Assembly: GCA_003818285.1 (NCBI GenBank)
Contig: RPRB01000008.1
Location: forward strand, 1 to 64,000
Direction: 5' to 3'
From: Myxococcaceae bacterium
GTDB taxonomy: Bacteria; Myxococcota; Myxococcia; Myxococcales; Myxococcaceae
Length of the DNA: 64,000 nucleotides
A model generated the notes under the pieces. The model had not been told where the DNA came from. It made no database searches and saw nothing but the letters and a program-made list of their open reading frames with translations. Numbering within the stretch: position 1 is the stretch's first letter; each line of letters opens with the position of its first letter. A program made the translations under genes and the position numbers. This document shows positions 27,250-35,110 of this stretch, one piece after another.

Positions 27250-30201
27250 ATGCGCCGGCTCCTCGCCGCCGTTTTCCTGGCCTCGGTCCCGGCCGCTGCA
27301 CAGACCCTCAGCCCTGGCGGGCCCGCGAACTCGTTCGAGTTCACCACCTTCGTCGGCGGCCAGGGACAGCTCACCGACTTCCGCTTCCTGCCCGACGGGC
27401 GCGTGGTGATGACCGAGAAGACCGGCGCGGTGAAGGTCCGCCGCACCGACGGGACCGTGGTCACCGCGGGCAGCTTCACCGTGGACAGCGGGAGCGAGAA
27501 GGGCTTGCTCGGTGTCGAGGTGGATCCGCAGTTCCAGATCAACGGCTTCCTCTATTTCTACGCTTCCGACGGCCCGACCACGGCGAACAAGCACCGGGTC
27601 CTCCGTGTAAGGCTCAACCCGGACAACACGCTGCAGTGCACCGGGTCGTGCAGTACCGCCCAGACAGGTGTCACGGTGCTCCTGCAGAACCTTGCCGGAC
27701 CCGCGAACCACGACGGCGGAGCTCTGGCCATCGGCCCGGACGGGAAGCTGTACGTGGGCGTGGGCGACACCGGCTGCAACTCGGGCATCCCTCCGGGCAC
27801 AACCATCGGCAACTACATCGCGACCTGCCTCACCACGGCGAACGGCAAGGTGCTGCGCATCAACCTGGACGGCACCATCCCTGCGGACAACCCGCTCGCC
27901 GCTCCGGGCACCACCGTTCCCGCGTGCAACGGCAGCTGTGGCAGTGGCCCCGATCCCGGGACGCTGGTCACCGGGGCACGGACGGAGATCTGGGCCTGGG
28001 GTTTCCGCAATCCCTTCCGGTTCTCCTTCGATCCGCAGACCGGCAATCTCTGGGTCGGTGACGTCGGCGAGGTCAGCTACGAGGAGATCGACCTGGTCCG
28101 GAAGGGCCAGCACCACGGCTGGCCGTACCGTGAGGGCGGGTTCGGATATCCGGTCACCACCTGCGCGAATCTCGGCCCGAATGGCGTGGGCGCGAACTGC
28201 GTGGAGCCGGCGTACTTCTGCGAGCACGCCGGCGCTGCCGGCGACAACGACGGCAACTGCCAGAGCATCACCGGCGGCGTCTTCGTGGACAGCGCGAGCT
28301 TCCCCCCGCCGTACCGCGGGAGGTACTTCTTCGGGGACAACGCCAACGGCAACGTCTGGACGCTGACCCCCAACGCGAATCGCGACGGCTTCGTGACCAG
28401 TCCGCGGGCCGACTTCGGGACCGACTTCGGCACCGTCACCCGGTTCCTCGTCGGCCCGGACGGAGCGCTCTATGTCAGTGCGGCCGGGGGAAGCATCTTC
28501 CGCATCGCGCCGAAACCGGGAGTCGATGCCGGAACGCCGGACGCTGGCCCTCCCGATGCCGGACCTCCCGACGCGGGTCCTCCCGACGCTGGCCGCCCGG
28601 ACGCAGGCCCTCGCCCCGATGCGGGTCCTCCGCTCGACGCGGGTCCCATCGACTTCGGCGGCGGAACCCCGCCGGGAGGGCTCGCCGGGGGCGCGCCCTT
28701 CCAGGGACCGGACACCTGCAAGCTCTGTCACTCCGCCGCGGAAATCGGCGGGGGCGGGAGCGACGGGCCGTGGGACGGGTGGGCGGCCACCATGATGGCC
28801 AGCGCCATCCGCGATCCGCTGTTCCAGGCGGCGCTCAGCGTGGCCAACCAGGACGTGCTCGGCATCGGCCAGTGGTGCCTGCGCTGTCACTCGCCCACCT
28901 CCTACGTCCAGGGGCACTCGCTGCCCGCCAGCGGGAGCGCCCTGGACGCGGTGGACCGCGCGGGCGTCAGCTGCGAGGCCTGTCACCGCACCCGCACCGA
29001 CGCCGGGCTCATCGGCAACGCCCAGCTCACCTTCGAGCCCAGCTTCACCGTCCACGGGCCCTACCCCAACGTGGACAGCCCGGCGCACACCGGGGCGCAG
29101 GACCTGGCGGTGAGCCAGAGCAGCCTCTGCGGCCAGTGCCACGAGGTGCGGAACCCGGTCCTGAAGCGGGCCGGGAGCCAGCGGGCCTTCCCGCTCGACA
29201 CCACCTATTCCGAGTGGCTGCAGTCGGCGTACGCCTCGGGTCCCGGGGCGAAGACCTGCCAGGACTGTCACATGGTGCGGGCGGCGCAGGACGCGCCGGT
29301 GGCCAAGGACGGGCCGGTCCGGCCCACGCCCAGCCGTCACGCCTTCGTGGGCGGGAACGTGTGGGGGCTGGACGCCGTCCGGGCGGCGGCCGCTCCCGGT
29401 GAGCTGGCCGGGCTGGACGCGGCCTTCGCCGCCAACCGGACGGCCGCGCTGCAGAACCTCGCCGGGGCCGCGGATGTGCAGATCCTCCTGCCCCAAGGCT
29501 CGATCCCGGTGGAGACCGAGGTCCAGCTGAAGATCCGCGTGTTCAACCGGACCGGCCACAAGCTCCCCACCGGCTACGCGGACGGCCGTCGCGTCTTCCT
29601 CGAGCTCCGGGTGAACGACCAGGTGGTGAGCGGCGCCTACGACAGCGACGCGGGGGTGCTCGTCGCCGATCCGCAGCTGGCGGTGTTCGAGGCGGTGCAC
29701 GCGCGCAGGGACGGCGGGCTGGACCACCTCGCGCTCCACGACACCATCCTCAAGGACACGCGCATCGAGCCGCTCGGCTTCCGGCCCGACGAGGACACCG
29801 CCCCGGTGGGCATCACCTTCCCTCGCGACGCGGACGGTGGCGCGATGGGCGCGGCGGAGTGGACCTACCGCGTGCGCCTCCCGTCCTCGGCCCTCGCGGC
29901 CGGAAGCGCGACGGTGGAGGCGCGGCTCTTCCACCAGGCCACCACCCGCGAGTACGTCGAGGCGCTCGCCGCGGCGAACGTGACCGACGGGAAGGGCGAC
30001 CAGCTCCACGCGATCTGGGAGACCACGGGGCGGGCCGCGCCGGTCCTGATGACCAGCACCCGCGTCTCGGCCCCGCTCACGCAAGGGGGCGACGTCGTCG
30101 GTGGCTGCGGGTGCCGGAGCACCAGCGGTGCCGCGGTCCTGCCCGCGCTGCTGGTGCTGCTCGCCTGGGGTGCGGCGCGGCGCCGGACGTCGGTCACCTA
30201 G
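27250..30201 (+). CDS. exported PQQ-type sugar dehydrogenase fused to a five-haem cytochrome c domain
   Basis: This 983-residue protein has four parts. Residues 1-18 are a signal peptide (LLAAVFLASVPAAA). About 20-420 match the soluble glucose/sorbosone dehydrogenase beta-propeller that uses PQQ (RFLPDGRVVMTEKTG, ANHDGGALAIGPDGKLYVGVGD, EIWAWGFRNPFRF, GQHHGWPYREGG). About 424-470 are a PDAGPPDAG-type flexible linker. About 480-690 carry five CxxCH haem motifs, at residues 490 (CKLCH), 543 (CLRCH), 575 (CEACH), 627 (CGQCH) and 670 (CQDCH), followed by an extracellular beta-type region. The tail GGCGCRSTSG, a hydrophobic segment and RRR resembles MYXO-CTERM. Sugar oxidation could pass electrons straight to its own haems (inference). 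There is no good Shine-Dalgarno. Confidence 0.88.
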   Translation: MRRLLAAVFLASVPAAAQTLSPGGPANSFEFTTFVGGQGQLTDFRFLPDGRVVMTEKTGAVKVRRTDGTVVTAGSFTVDSGSEKGLLGVEVDPQFQINGFLYFYASDGPTTANKHRVLRVRLNPDNTLQCTGSCSTAQTGVTVLLQNLAGPANHDGGALAIGPDGKLYVGVGDTGCNSGIPPGTTIGNYIATCLTTANGKVLRINLDGTIPADNPLAAPGTTVPACNGSCGSGPDPGTLVTGARTEIWAWGFRNPFRFSFDPQTGNLWVGDVGEVSYEEIDLVRKGQHHGWPYREGGFGYPVTTCANLGPNGVGANCVEPAYFCEHAGAAGDNDGNCQSITGGVFVDSASFPPPYRGRYFFGDNANGNVWTLTPNANRDGFVTSPRADFGTDFGTVTRFLVGPDGALYVSAAGGSIFRIAPKPGVDAGTPDAGPPDAGPPDAGPPDAGRPDAGPRPDAGPPLDAGPIDFGGGTPPGGLAGGAPFQGPDTCKLCHSAAEIGGGGSDGPWDGWAATMMASAIRDPLFQAALSVANQDVLGIGQWCLRCHSPTSYVQGHSLPASGSALDAVDRAGVSCEACHRTRTDAGLIGNAQLTFEPSFTVHGPYPNVDSPAHTGAQDLAVSQSSLCGQCHEVRNPVLKRAGSQRAFPLDTTYSEWLQSAYASGPGAKTCQDCHMVRAAQDAPVAKDGPVRPTPSRHAFVGGNVWGLDAVRAAAAPGELAGLDAAFAANRTAALQNLAGAADVQILLPQGSIPVETEVQLKIRVFNRTGHKLPTGYADGRRVFLELRVNDQVVSGAYDSDAGVLVADPQLAVFEAVHARRDGGLDHLALHDTILKDTRIEPLGFRPDEDTAPVGITFPRDADGGAMGAAEWTYRVRLPSSALAAGSATVEARLFHQATTREYVEALAAANVTDGKGDQLHAIWETTGRAAPVLMTSTRVSAPLTQGGDVVGGCGCRSTSGAAVLPALLVLLAWGAARRRTSVT

Positions 30202-30216
30202 AACCGGCGGCTGGCT

Positions 30217-30579
30217 TCACTTCAGGCAGACCGCCTCGACGTTGTTCCCGTCCGGGTCGAGGAGGAAGGCCGCGTAGTACCTCGGTCCGTAGTCGGCGCG
30301 CGGACCCGGACGTCCGTTGTCGCGCCCTCCCGCCTCCAGGCCCGCGGCATGAAAGCGATCGACCGCCTGCCGGTCCGGGGCGCTGAACGCGAGGTGGACG
30401 CTCGAGCCGGACTGCCCGGCCACCTTGGAAATCCAGAGCGCGGTCGCGTCAGGTGGGCCGAGGCCGGCGCCCTGCTCGTCGCGCGACGCGAGCCGGTAGC
30501 CCAGCGGTGCGAGGGCGGTCTCGTAGAAGCGGATGGTGGCGTCGAGCCGCGCCGTCCGCAGTCCCAGGTGATCGAACAT
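30217..30579 (-). CDS. VOC-family glyoxalase/dioxygenase-like protein
   Basis: This 120-residue vicinal-oxygen-chelate protein has the pattern FDHLGLRTARLDATIRFYETAL at the N-terminus and YYAAFLLDPDGNNVEAVC at the C-terminus. These supply the usual His and Glu metal ligands. The reaction is unknown; relatives detoxify methylglyoxal or bind antibiotics. GGAGG lies eight bases before the ATG. The gene follows the AraC-type regulator by 27 bases on the same strand, so they probably share a transcript. Confidence 0.88.
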   Translation of the reverse strand: MFDHLGLRTARLDATIRFYETALAPLGYRLASRDEQGAGLGPPDATALWISKVAGQSGSSVHLAFSAPDRQAVDRFHAAGLEAGGRDNGRPGPRADYGPRYYAAFLLDPDGNNVEAVCLK

Positions 30580-30606
30580 CGGTGAGTCCTCCAGGAAGGT
30601 GGAGGC

Positions 30607-31467
30607 TCACCCTGCCCGGGTCGCCCCCGGTCGCGCTTGGAGGAACTTGCGCTCGGCGCGGGGGAGGCGCCGGAAGCGCCCGGGGGACACGCCGGCGGCG
30701 CGGCGGAAGGTCCGCACGAAGTGCGACAGATCTCCGAAGCCGACCTCGAAGGCGACGTTGGTCACCGGCTGCGCGGGATCGGCGAGCAGCCGCGCTGCCC
30801 GACGGAGCCGCGCTGCGAGCAGGTACTGGTGCGGAGTCACTCCGAGCACCCGGGTGAAGACCCTGAGAAAGTGGAAGGGGCTGAGCCCCGCGCGCCGTGC
30901 GAGCGTGGCGAGCTGCACCGGCTGATCGGCGTGCGCCTCGACCCACAGCGCGATGTCCACTGCCCGGCGCCGGTCCACGACCCGCGGAGCCCAGGCCGGC
31001 CGTGCCGCCCCGCCGCGCGCGAGAAACCGATCCACCAGGAGGAGCGCAGCCTCTTCCAGGGAAACGTCGGTGCCGCCCTCGGCCGCGGCCAGCGCGAGCG
31101 CCGCGAGCATGCCCAGCTCGGGCTCGGGGGGCAGCCCTCCGGTGCGCCACTCTGGCGTGCGCTCTCCGGCGAGCGTGTCCACCAGCGCCGGAGACAGGTG
31201 GAAGGACAGGCACCGGTCGCCCTGGCCATGCTCGTGGCTACAGGCGAAGACGTCTCCCGGAGCGCCGGTCATGAAGCCTCCGGGGACCAGCTGGTGCGCG
31301 CCGTGCTCGGTCCGGACGCCGAAGCTTCCGCTGCGGACGTAGGCCAGGACGAAGGCGTGGTGCACCTCGGGGCGGGCTGCGTCTCCGGGACCGGCCGAGC
31401 AGCGCACGTCGTGCACCTGGAGGTCGTCCTCGACGAGCAGCGGCGTGGCCTGGAGGTGAGCGCTCAT
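30607..31467 (-). CDS. AraC-family transcriptional regulator
   Basis: This 286-residue regulator has an N-terminal cupin-like sensing half ([41 protein letters not shown]). The C-terminal double HTH of about 100 residues includes [21 protein letters not shown] and [19 protein letters not shown], the second being the conserved AraC signature. I chose the ATG giving MSAHLQATP; a longer start is possible but has no clear ribosome-binding site. It probably regulates the VOC gene behind it. Confidence 0.9.
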   Translation of the reverse strand: MSAHLQATPLLVEDDLQVHDVRCSAGPGDAARPEVHHAFVLAYVRSGSFGVRTEHGAHQLVPGGFMTGAPGDVFACSHEHGQGDRCLSFHLSPALVDTLAGERTPEWRTGGLPPEPELGMLAALALAAAEGGTDVSLEEAALLLVDRFLARGGAARPAWAPRVVDRRRAVDIALWVEAHADQPVQLATLARRAGLSPFHFLRVFTRVLGVTPHQYLLAARLRRAARLLADPAQPVTNVAFEVGFGDLSHFVRTFRRAAGVSPGRFRRLPRAERKFLQARPGATRAG

Positions 31468-31573
31468 GGGTGATCGCCGGTGCCTAACGGCGGGGGGCAT
31501 CGGAGACTTGGCGAATCTTGCGATCCGCCCCGGCCGGTCGTCCAGCGCCGGACGGGCGGGCCGCCCTGCCTGC

Positions 31574-32140
31574 TCAGGCCTTCCCGCGCACCGACCGGAG
31601 GGCCGTGGCCCACGAGACGACCTGGCCCAGCATGGTGTTTGCCGCCTTCTCGTGCTGCGGCCCATGCGGCTTGAACACGGTGTAGCTCTCGAAGTCGTGG
31701 GTCAGCGAGAACATCACCTGGACCCGGACGTCGGCCACCATCAGCTCGCCCATCACCAGGCGGAGGTGCTCCACTGCCCGGACGCCGCCGGCGCTGCCGT
31801 AGCTCACGAAGCCGGCCGCCTTGTTGTTCCACTCCTTGAACAGGAAATCGATGGCGTTCTTCAACGCGCCCGAGGTCGAGTGGTTGTACTCGGGGGTGAC
31901 GAAGACGAAGCCGTCGAAGGAGTCGATCTTCTCCGCCCAGGCCTTGGTGTGGGGCTTGGAGTACTGGCCCATGGCCGGCGGCATCGGCTCGTCGAGGTGA
32001 GGCAGGTTGTACTCGGCAATGTCCACGAGCTCGTACTCGGCATCACCGCGCTTCCGGGCGACGTCCAGCACCCAGCGGGCGATGATCTCGGCCTTCCGTC
32101 CGGGCCGGGTGCTGCCGATGATGATCGCGATCCGTGTCAT
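31574..32140 (-). CDS. NADPH-dependent FMN reductase
   Basis: This 188-residue flavodoxin-fold protein has [19 protein letters not shown] at the N-terminus, the FMN-phosphate loop. [22 protein letters not shown] is the second flavin-contacting motif. Such enzymes reduce FMN, quinones or azo compounds with NADPH in the cytoplasm. The length is normal for the family. It lies alone between a regulator and a TonB-like gene. Confidence 0.9.
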   Translation of the reverse strand: MTRIAIIIGSTRPGRKAEIIARWVLDVARKRGDAEYELVDIAEYNLPHLDEPMPPAMGQYSKPHTKAWAEKIDSFDGFVFVTPEYNHSTSGALKNAIDFLFKEWNNKAAGFVSYGSAGGVRAVEHLRLVMGELMVADVRVQVMFSLTHDFESYTVFKPHGPQHEKAANTMLGQVVSWATALRSVRGKA

Positions 32141-32227
32141 GCCGGGACCGATAGGCCCGACGCCGGGCGCGACGCCAGCGAGATTCGAGGAACCTGCCGT
32201 TCCCCGGAGGACAACGGCCCCGGCTGT

Positions 32228-32971
32228 TCAGTTCAGGAACTCGATGGAGAACTCGCACTCGCCCGGAATCGGTCGCCCCTCGGGGTCGAGCGCCGGCAGG
32301 TAGGTCTCGTCCCGCGCGCAGTCGACTGCACGGCGATTGAAGTCGGGGGGCCCCGGGATGGTCACCAGCACCTGACCGGGCTTTCCATCGGGTTGCACGT
32401 GAACGCGCAGGCGCACCACGATCCGCCCGAGGTCGTCGTAACCAGGGCGCCGGCAGCGCCAGTCGGTATGGGACAGCCAGGCCTTTCGCGCCTTCGAGGC
32501 CACGCTCCCGCGGCCCGGCCCGATCCCCGGACCGAACCCGGTCCCCGATCCACCGCCTCCCATGTCCGACGCGCCCTCCGGGTCGCTCTCGCCCTCGTCG
32601 TCGCCGGCCTCCTCGGCCGCCGCAAGCTGCGGAGGGTCGGGGATCGGTGGCGGGGGTGGGGTCTCGATGACCGGGGGAGGAATCTCCTTCGGTGGCCGGA
32701 CCGGGCGCCGGACCTTCTGGCGGCGAGGCGGGCGACTGGGACCACCGCCCGGGGGCTCGTCCACCGCCACCTTCCTGACCGGAAGCTTCACCACCACCAC
32801 CTTGACCGGCTCCGGCGGGGGCTTGGTCTCGACGGTGACCCGCCGAGACGCGGCGACGAGCACTCCGGCGTGGAGCAAGGTCACCAGGAGGAAGGGTCCC
32901 ACGAAGCTTCGGCGCGGCTCCCGAATCTGGAAGAGCGAAGGGCCGGTGCCACCCCCCGGAAGGCTCGACAT
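32228..32971 (-). CDS. TonB-like energy-transducing protein
   Basis: This 247-residue protein has one TM segment (FVGPFLLVTLLHAGVLVAA, about 23-41). A long Pro/Lys/Glu-rich spacer follows (PPRRQKVRRPVRPPKEIPPP...) and then a Gly-rich hinge. The C-terminal domain (VVRLRVHVQPDGKPGQVLV, PDFNRRAVDCARDETYLPA) follows the TonB C-terminal fold. It should span the periplasm to power TonB-dependent receptors, but no ExbB, ExbD or receptor gene is nearby. Two Cys in the C-terminal domain may pair. Confidence 0.8.
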   Translation of the reverse strand: MSSLPGGGTGPSLFQIREPRRSFVGPFLLVTLLHAGVLVAASRRVTVETKPPPEPVKVVVVKLPVRKVAVDEPPGGGPSRPPRRQKVRRPVRPPKEIPPPVIETPPPPPIPDPPQLAAAEEAGDDEGESDPEGASDMGGGGSGTGFGPGIGPGRGSVASKARKAWLSHTDWRCRRPGYDDLGRIVVRLRVHVQPDGKPGQVLVTIPGPPDFNRRAVDCARDETYLPALDPEGRPIPGECEFSIEFLN

Positions 32972-33100
32972 GGGGCGCGCACCCTAACCGCGGGGATCGG
33001 GGTCGCGAAAGGTCCATCGAATGGTACGTCCGTCTCGGTCAAGCTCGCCTGCCCGCGGTTCGCTCGTGAGACCCGGAAAATTTGCTGCTGCGCCGGACGG

Positions 33101-34027
33101 TCAGGCCCCGGATGAGGGGATCGGCCGGGGCCCGTGCGTCCGGAAGTGGGACGCCAGGAAGTCGAGCAGCGCCCGGACCCGGGGAGGGACCTGCGTGCGG
33201 TGGGCGGTGAGCGCGTGGACGCCGAACTCCGCTCGCCGCGCACCCTCGAGCACCAAGTGGAGCCGTCCCGTGGCGACGTCCGCCGCCACCAGCATCGAGG
33301 GCACGGCGGCCAGCCCGGCGCCGGCGAGCAGGGCCTCGCGGAGGCTGAGTCCATCGGTGCAGGAGAGCGGGCCCCGGGTCGACACCTCGATGGTCCGCCC
33401 GCCCTGGCGGAAGCGCCACTCGGCCGAGCGCGGCACCAGCGCGTAGTGGAGACAGGTGTGCTGGAGCAGGTCGGCCGGCTCCCGCGGCGTCCCCGCGCGG
33501 GCCAGGTACTCGGGTGATCCGCACACCACCAGCCGGTCGGTGGCCAGCCGGCGGGCGATCAGGCCGGAGTCGGTGAGCCGGCCGATGCGGAACACCACGT
33601 CGAACCCGCCCTCGACCACGTCCACCATCCGGTCGTCGGTCGACAGATGCACCTCCACCTCGGGATGGAGGGCGAGGAACGCGGAGACCGCCCGCGCCAG
33701 GTAGAGCTGGGAGAAGGCCGGGGTGGCGTTCAGGCGGAGCGTCCCGCGCACCGCGCCCGTGGCCAGCCCCGCCACCTCCTGCGCCGCGTCGGCGGCGGCG
33801 ACCAGTGCCCGGGCGTGCTCGAGGACCCGGAGACCCTCCTCGGTCAGCGACAGGGTCCGGGTGGTCCGGTGAAGAAGACGGACCCGCAGGGCGGCCTCCA
33901 GCTCGGCGATGCGCCGGCTCACCGCGGACTTGGCGAGACCGGCCTCGCGGGCCGCGCCGGAGAACGACCGGTGGTGGACCACGCGGGCGAAGAGGGCGAG
34001 CGAGGCGAGCTGGTCGACTGGAATCAT
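33101..34027 (-). CDS. LysR-family transcriptional regulator
   Basis: This 308-residue LTTR has the HTH in residues 1-60 (LALFARVVHHRSFSGAAREAGLAKSAVSRRI). The effector domain starts near 90 (GTLRLNATPAFSQLYLARAV). It looks like the common AaeR/DsdC-like subgroup. GGAGGAG lies six bases before the ATG, inside an inverted repeat (34028-34045) that could block or autoregulate translation or transcription. The gene is divergent from the four-helix membrane protein at 34112, its likely target. Confidence 0.92.
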   Translation of the reverse strand: MIPVDQLASLALFARVVHHRSFSGAAREAGLAKSAVSRRIAELEAALRVRLLHRTTRTLSLTEEGLRVLEHARALVAAADAAQEVAGLATGAVRGTLRLNATPAFSQLYLARAVSAFLALHPEVEVHLSTDDRMVDVVEGGFDVVFRIGRLTDSGLIARRLATDRLVVCGSPEYLARAGTPREPADLLQHTCLHYALVPRSAEWRFRQGGRTIEVSTRGPLSCTDGLSLREALLAGAGLAAVPSMLVAADVATGRLHLVLEGARRAEFGVHALTAHRTQVPPRVRALLDFLASHFRTHGPRPIPSSGA

Positions 34028-34081
34028 CGTTCTCCTCCGAGAACGGTCAATTGCCGAAGCCGAGGATGCCTCAGAGGCATC
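34028..34081. promoter_or_regulatory. candidate operators in the LysR divergent region
   Basis: There are two perfect inverted repeats. The first is cgttctc-4-gagaacg (34028-34045), overlapping the regulator's ribosome-binding site. The second is gatgcctc-a-gaggcatc (34065-34081), placed between the two divergent genes. LysR proteins bind such dyads near their own promoter, so the second is a good candidate for the activation or repression site. This is inferred from position and symmetry only. Confidence 0.5.
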
Positions 34082-34111
34082 TGACGGGCAATCTTGTCCC
34101 GGAGGTTCGCA

Positions 34112-34618
34112 ATGGAGAACGACGCACGGAGCAGTGGACGGCTGCAGGCCATCGCCGCGGGAGGGCTGGCGGTGGCGGTGCTCGACGCGGTGGACGCGCT
34201 GGTGGCCTACAAGCTGGCGTACGGGATGTCGCCGCTCGCCATCTACCAGTTCGTGGCCAGTGGCCTTCTGGGACAGGGAGCGTACGCCGGTGGGGTGCCG
34301 GCCGCGCTCCTCGGGCTGCTCGTCCACTTCCTCATCGCCTTCACCGCTGCCGCGGTGTTCGTGCTCGGCAGCGAGCGGCTCCCTCGGCTTCGCCGGGAGG
34401 CGGTGGCCTGGGGGCTGGGGTACGGGATCGTCGTCTTTCTGGTGATGGGGTTCGTGGTGATCCCGCTGTCGCGAATCCCGCCCTCGACGCCCACGCTGCC
34501 GCTGCTCGTCAACGGGGTCATCGGGCATGCGTTGCTGGTCGGGCTCCCGATCGCGCTCGCCGCGCGGCGCTACCTCGGCCGCCCCGCACGCCCGGTGCTC
34601 GCCGGCGCGACGGCGTAG
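34112..34618 (+). CDS. four-helix membrane protein of unknown function
   Basis: This 168-residue protein has about four TM segments (LQAIAAGGLAVAVLDAVDAL, LLVHFLIAFTAAAVFVL, GIVVFLVMGFVVIPL, LPLLVNGVIGHALLVGLPIALA). Related small proteins are common in environmental bacteria without a known role. GGAGG lies six bases before the ATG. It is divergently paired with a LysR regulator, suggesting inducible expression. Confidence 0.8.
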   Translation: MENDARSSGRLQAIAAGGLAVAVLDAVDALVAYKLAYGMSPLAIYQFVASGLLGQGAYAGGVPAALLGLLVHFLIAFTAAAVFVLGSERLPRLRREAVAWGLGYGIVVFLVMGFVVIPLSRIPPSTPTLPLLVNGVIGHALLVGLPIALAARRYLGRPARPVLAGATA

Positions 34619-34705
34619 GGCGAACGTTCGGGGATCTCCCGGGTTGTCCCGCGGCCGCCGCCCCGGCAAACCTCGGCCCTGAACCCTTCTCCAGCGAGGT
34701 GAGTG

Positions 34706-35074
34706 ATGGCGGAAGAGCGTGAGCTCGTGGTGCTGATGACCCGGGGAACCGACCACGAGCTGTCGTCGGTGGGCTTCACCATCGCGAACGGCGGGATGAC
34801 GGCGGGCTTCAAGAAGGTGACGGTGTTTCTGACCAGCTCGGCGGTGGACCTCGCCCGCCGTCGGGCGATCGACATGACCCACGTTCCCCCGCTCGATCCC
34901 CTCGCCGAGCTGGTGAAGGACTTCCTCCGCCGCGGTGGGCGGCTGGTGGCCTGCACACCCTGCGTGAAGGCGCGCGGATACACCCAGGGGGATCTCGTCG
35001 AAGGAACGGAGATCGCCGGCGCGAGCGTGATCCACGAGCGCCTCCTCGCGGGCGCGGCCGCGCTCAGCTTCTGA
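34706..35074 (+). CDS. DsrE-family protein
   Basis: This 122-residue protein resembles the DsrE/DsrF/peroxiredoxin-like fold (LVVLMTRGTDHELSSVGFTIANGG, VTVFLTSSAVDLARR, VACTPCVKARGY). A CTPC pair near residue 90 is a possible sulphur-relay or redox site. The ATG at 34706, with GAGG upstream, is preferred to the GTG at 34703. It is a stand-alone gene, and no other sulphur-oxidation gene is near. Confidence 0.85.
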   Translation: MAEERELVVLMTRGTDHELSSVGFTIANGGMTAGFKKVTVFLTSSAVDLARRRAIDMTHVPPLDPLAELVKDFLRRGGRLVACTPCVKARGYTQGDLVEGTEIAGASVIHERLLAGAAALSF

Positions 35075-35110
35075 GCCGGCGCGGGCTTGCCGAACGGGCA
35101 GGGCAGGGTC

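Noticed and set aside
28521-28660. Repetitive PDAGPPDAG coding DNA in the dehydrogenase fusion, considered as a minisatellite or CRISPR-like array
   Set aside because: The repeat is in frame, degenerate and encodes a flexible linker; no spacer pattern exists.
26638-30084. 1148-residue minus-strand frame opposite livF and the dehydrogenase fusion
   Set aside because: The plus strand has Walker motifs, CxxCH motifs and a signal peptide in consistent frames; the antisense frame is Arg/Gly/Val-rich shadow.
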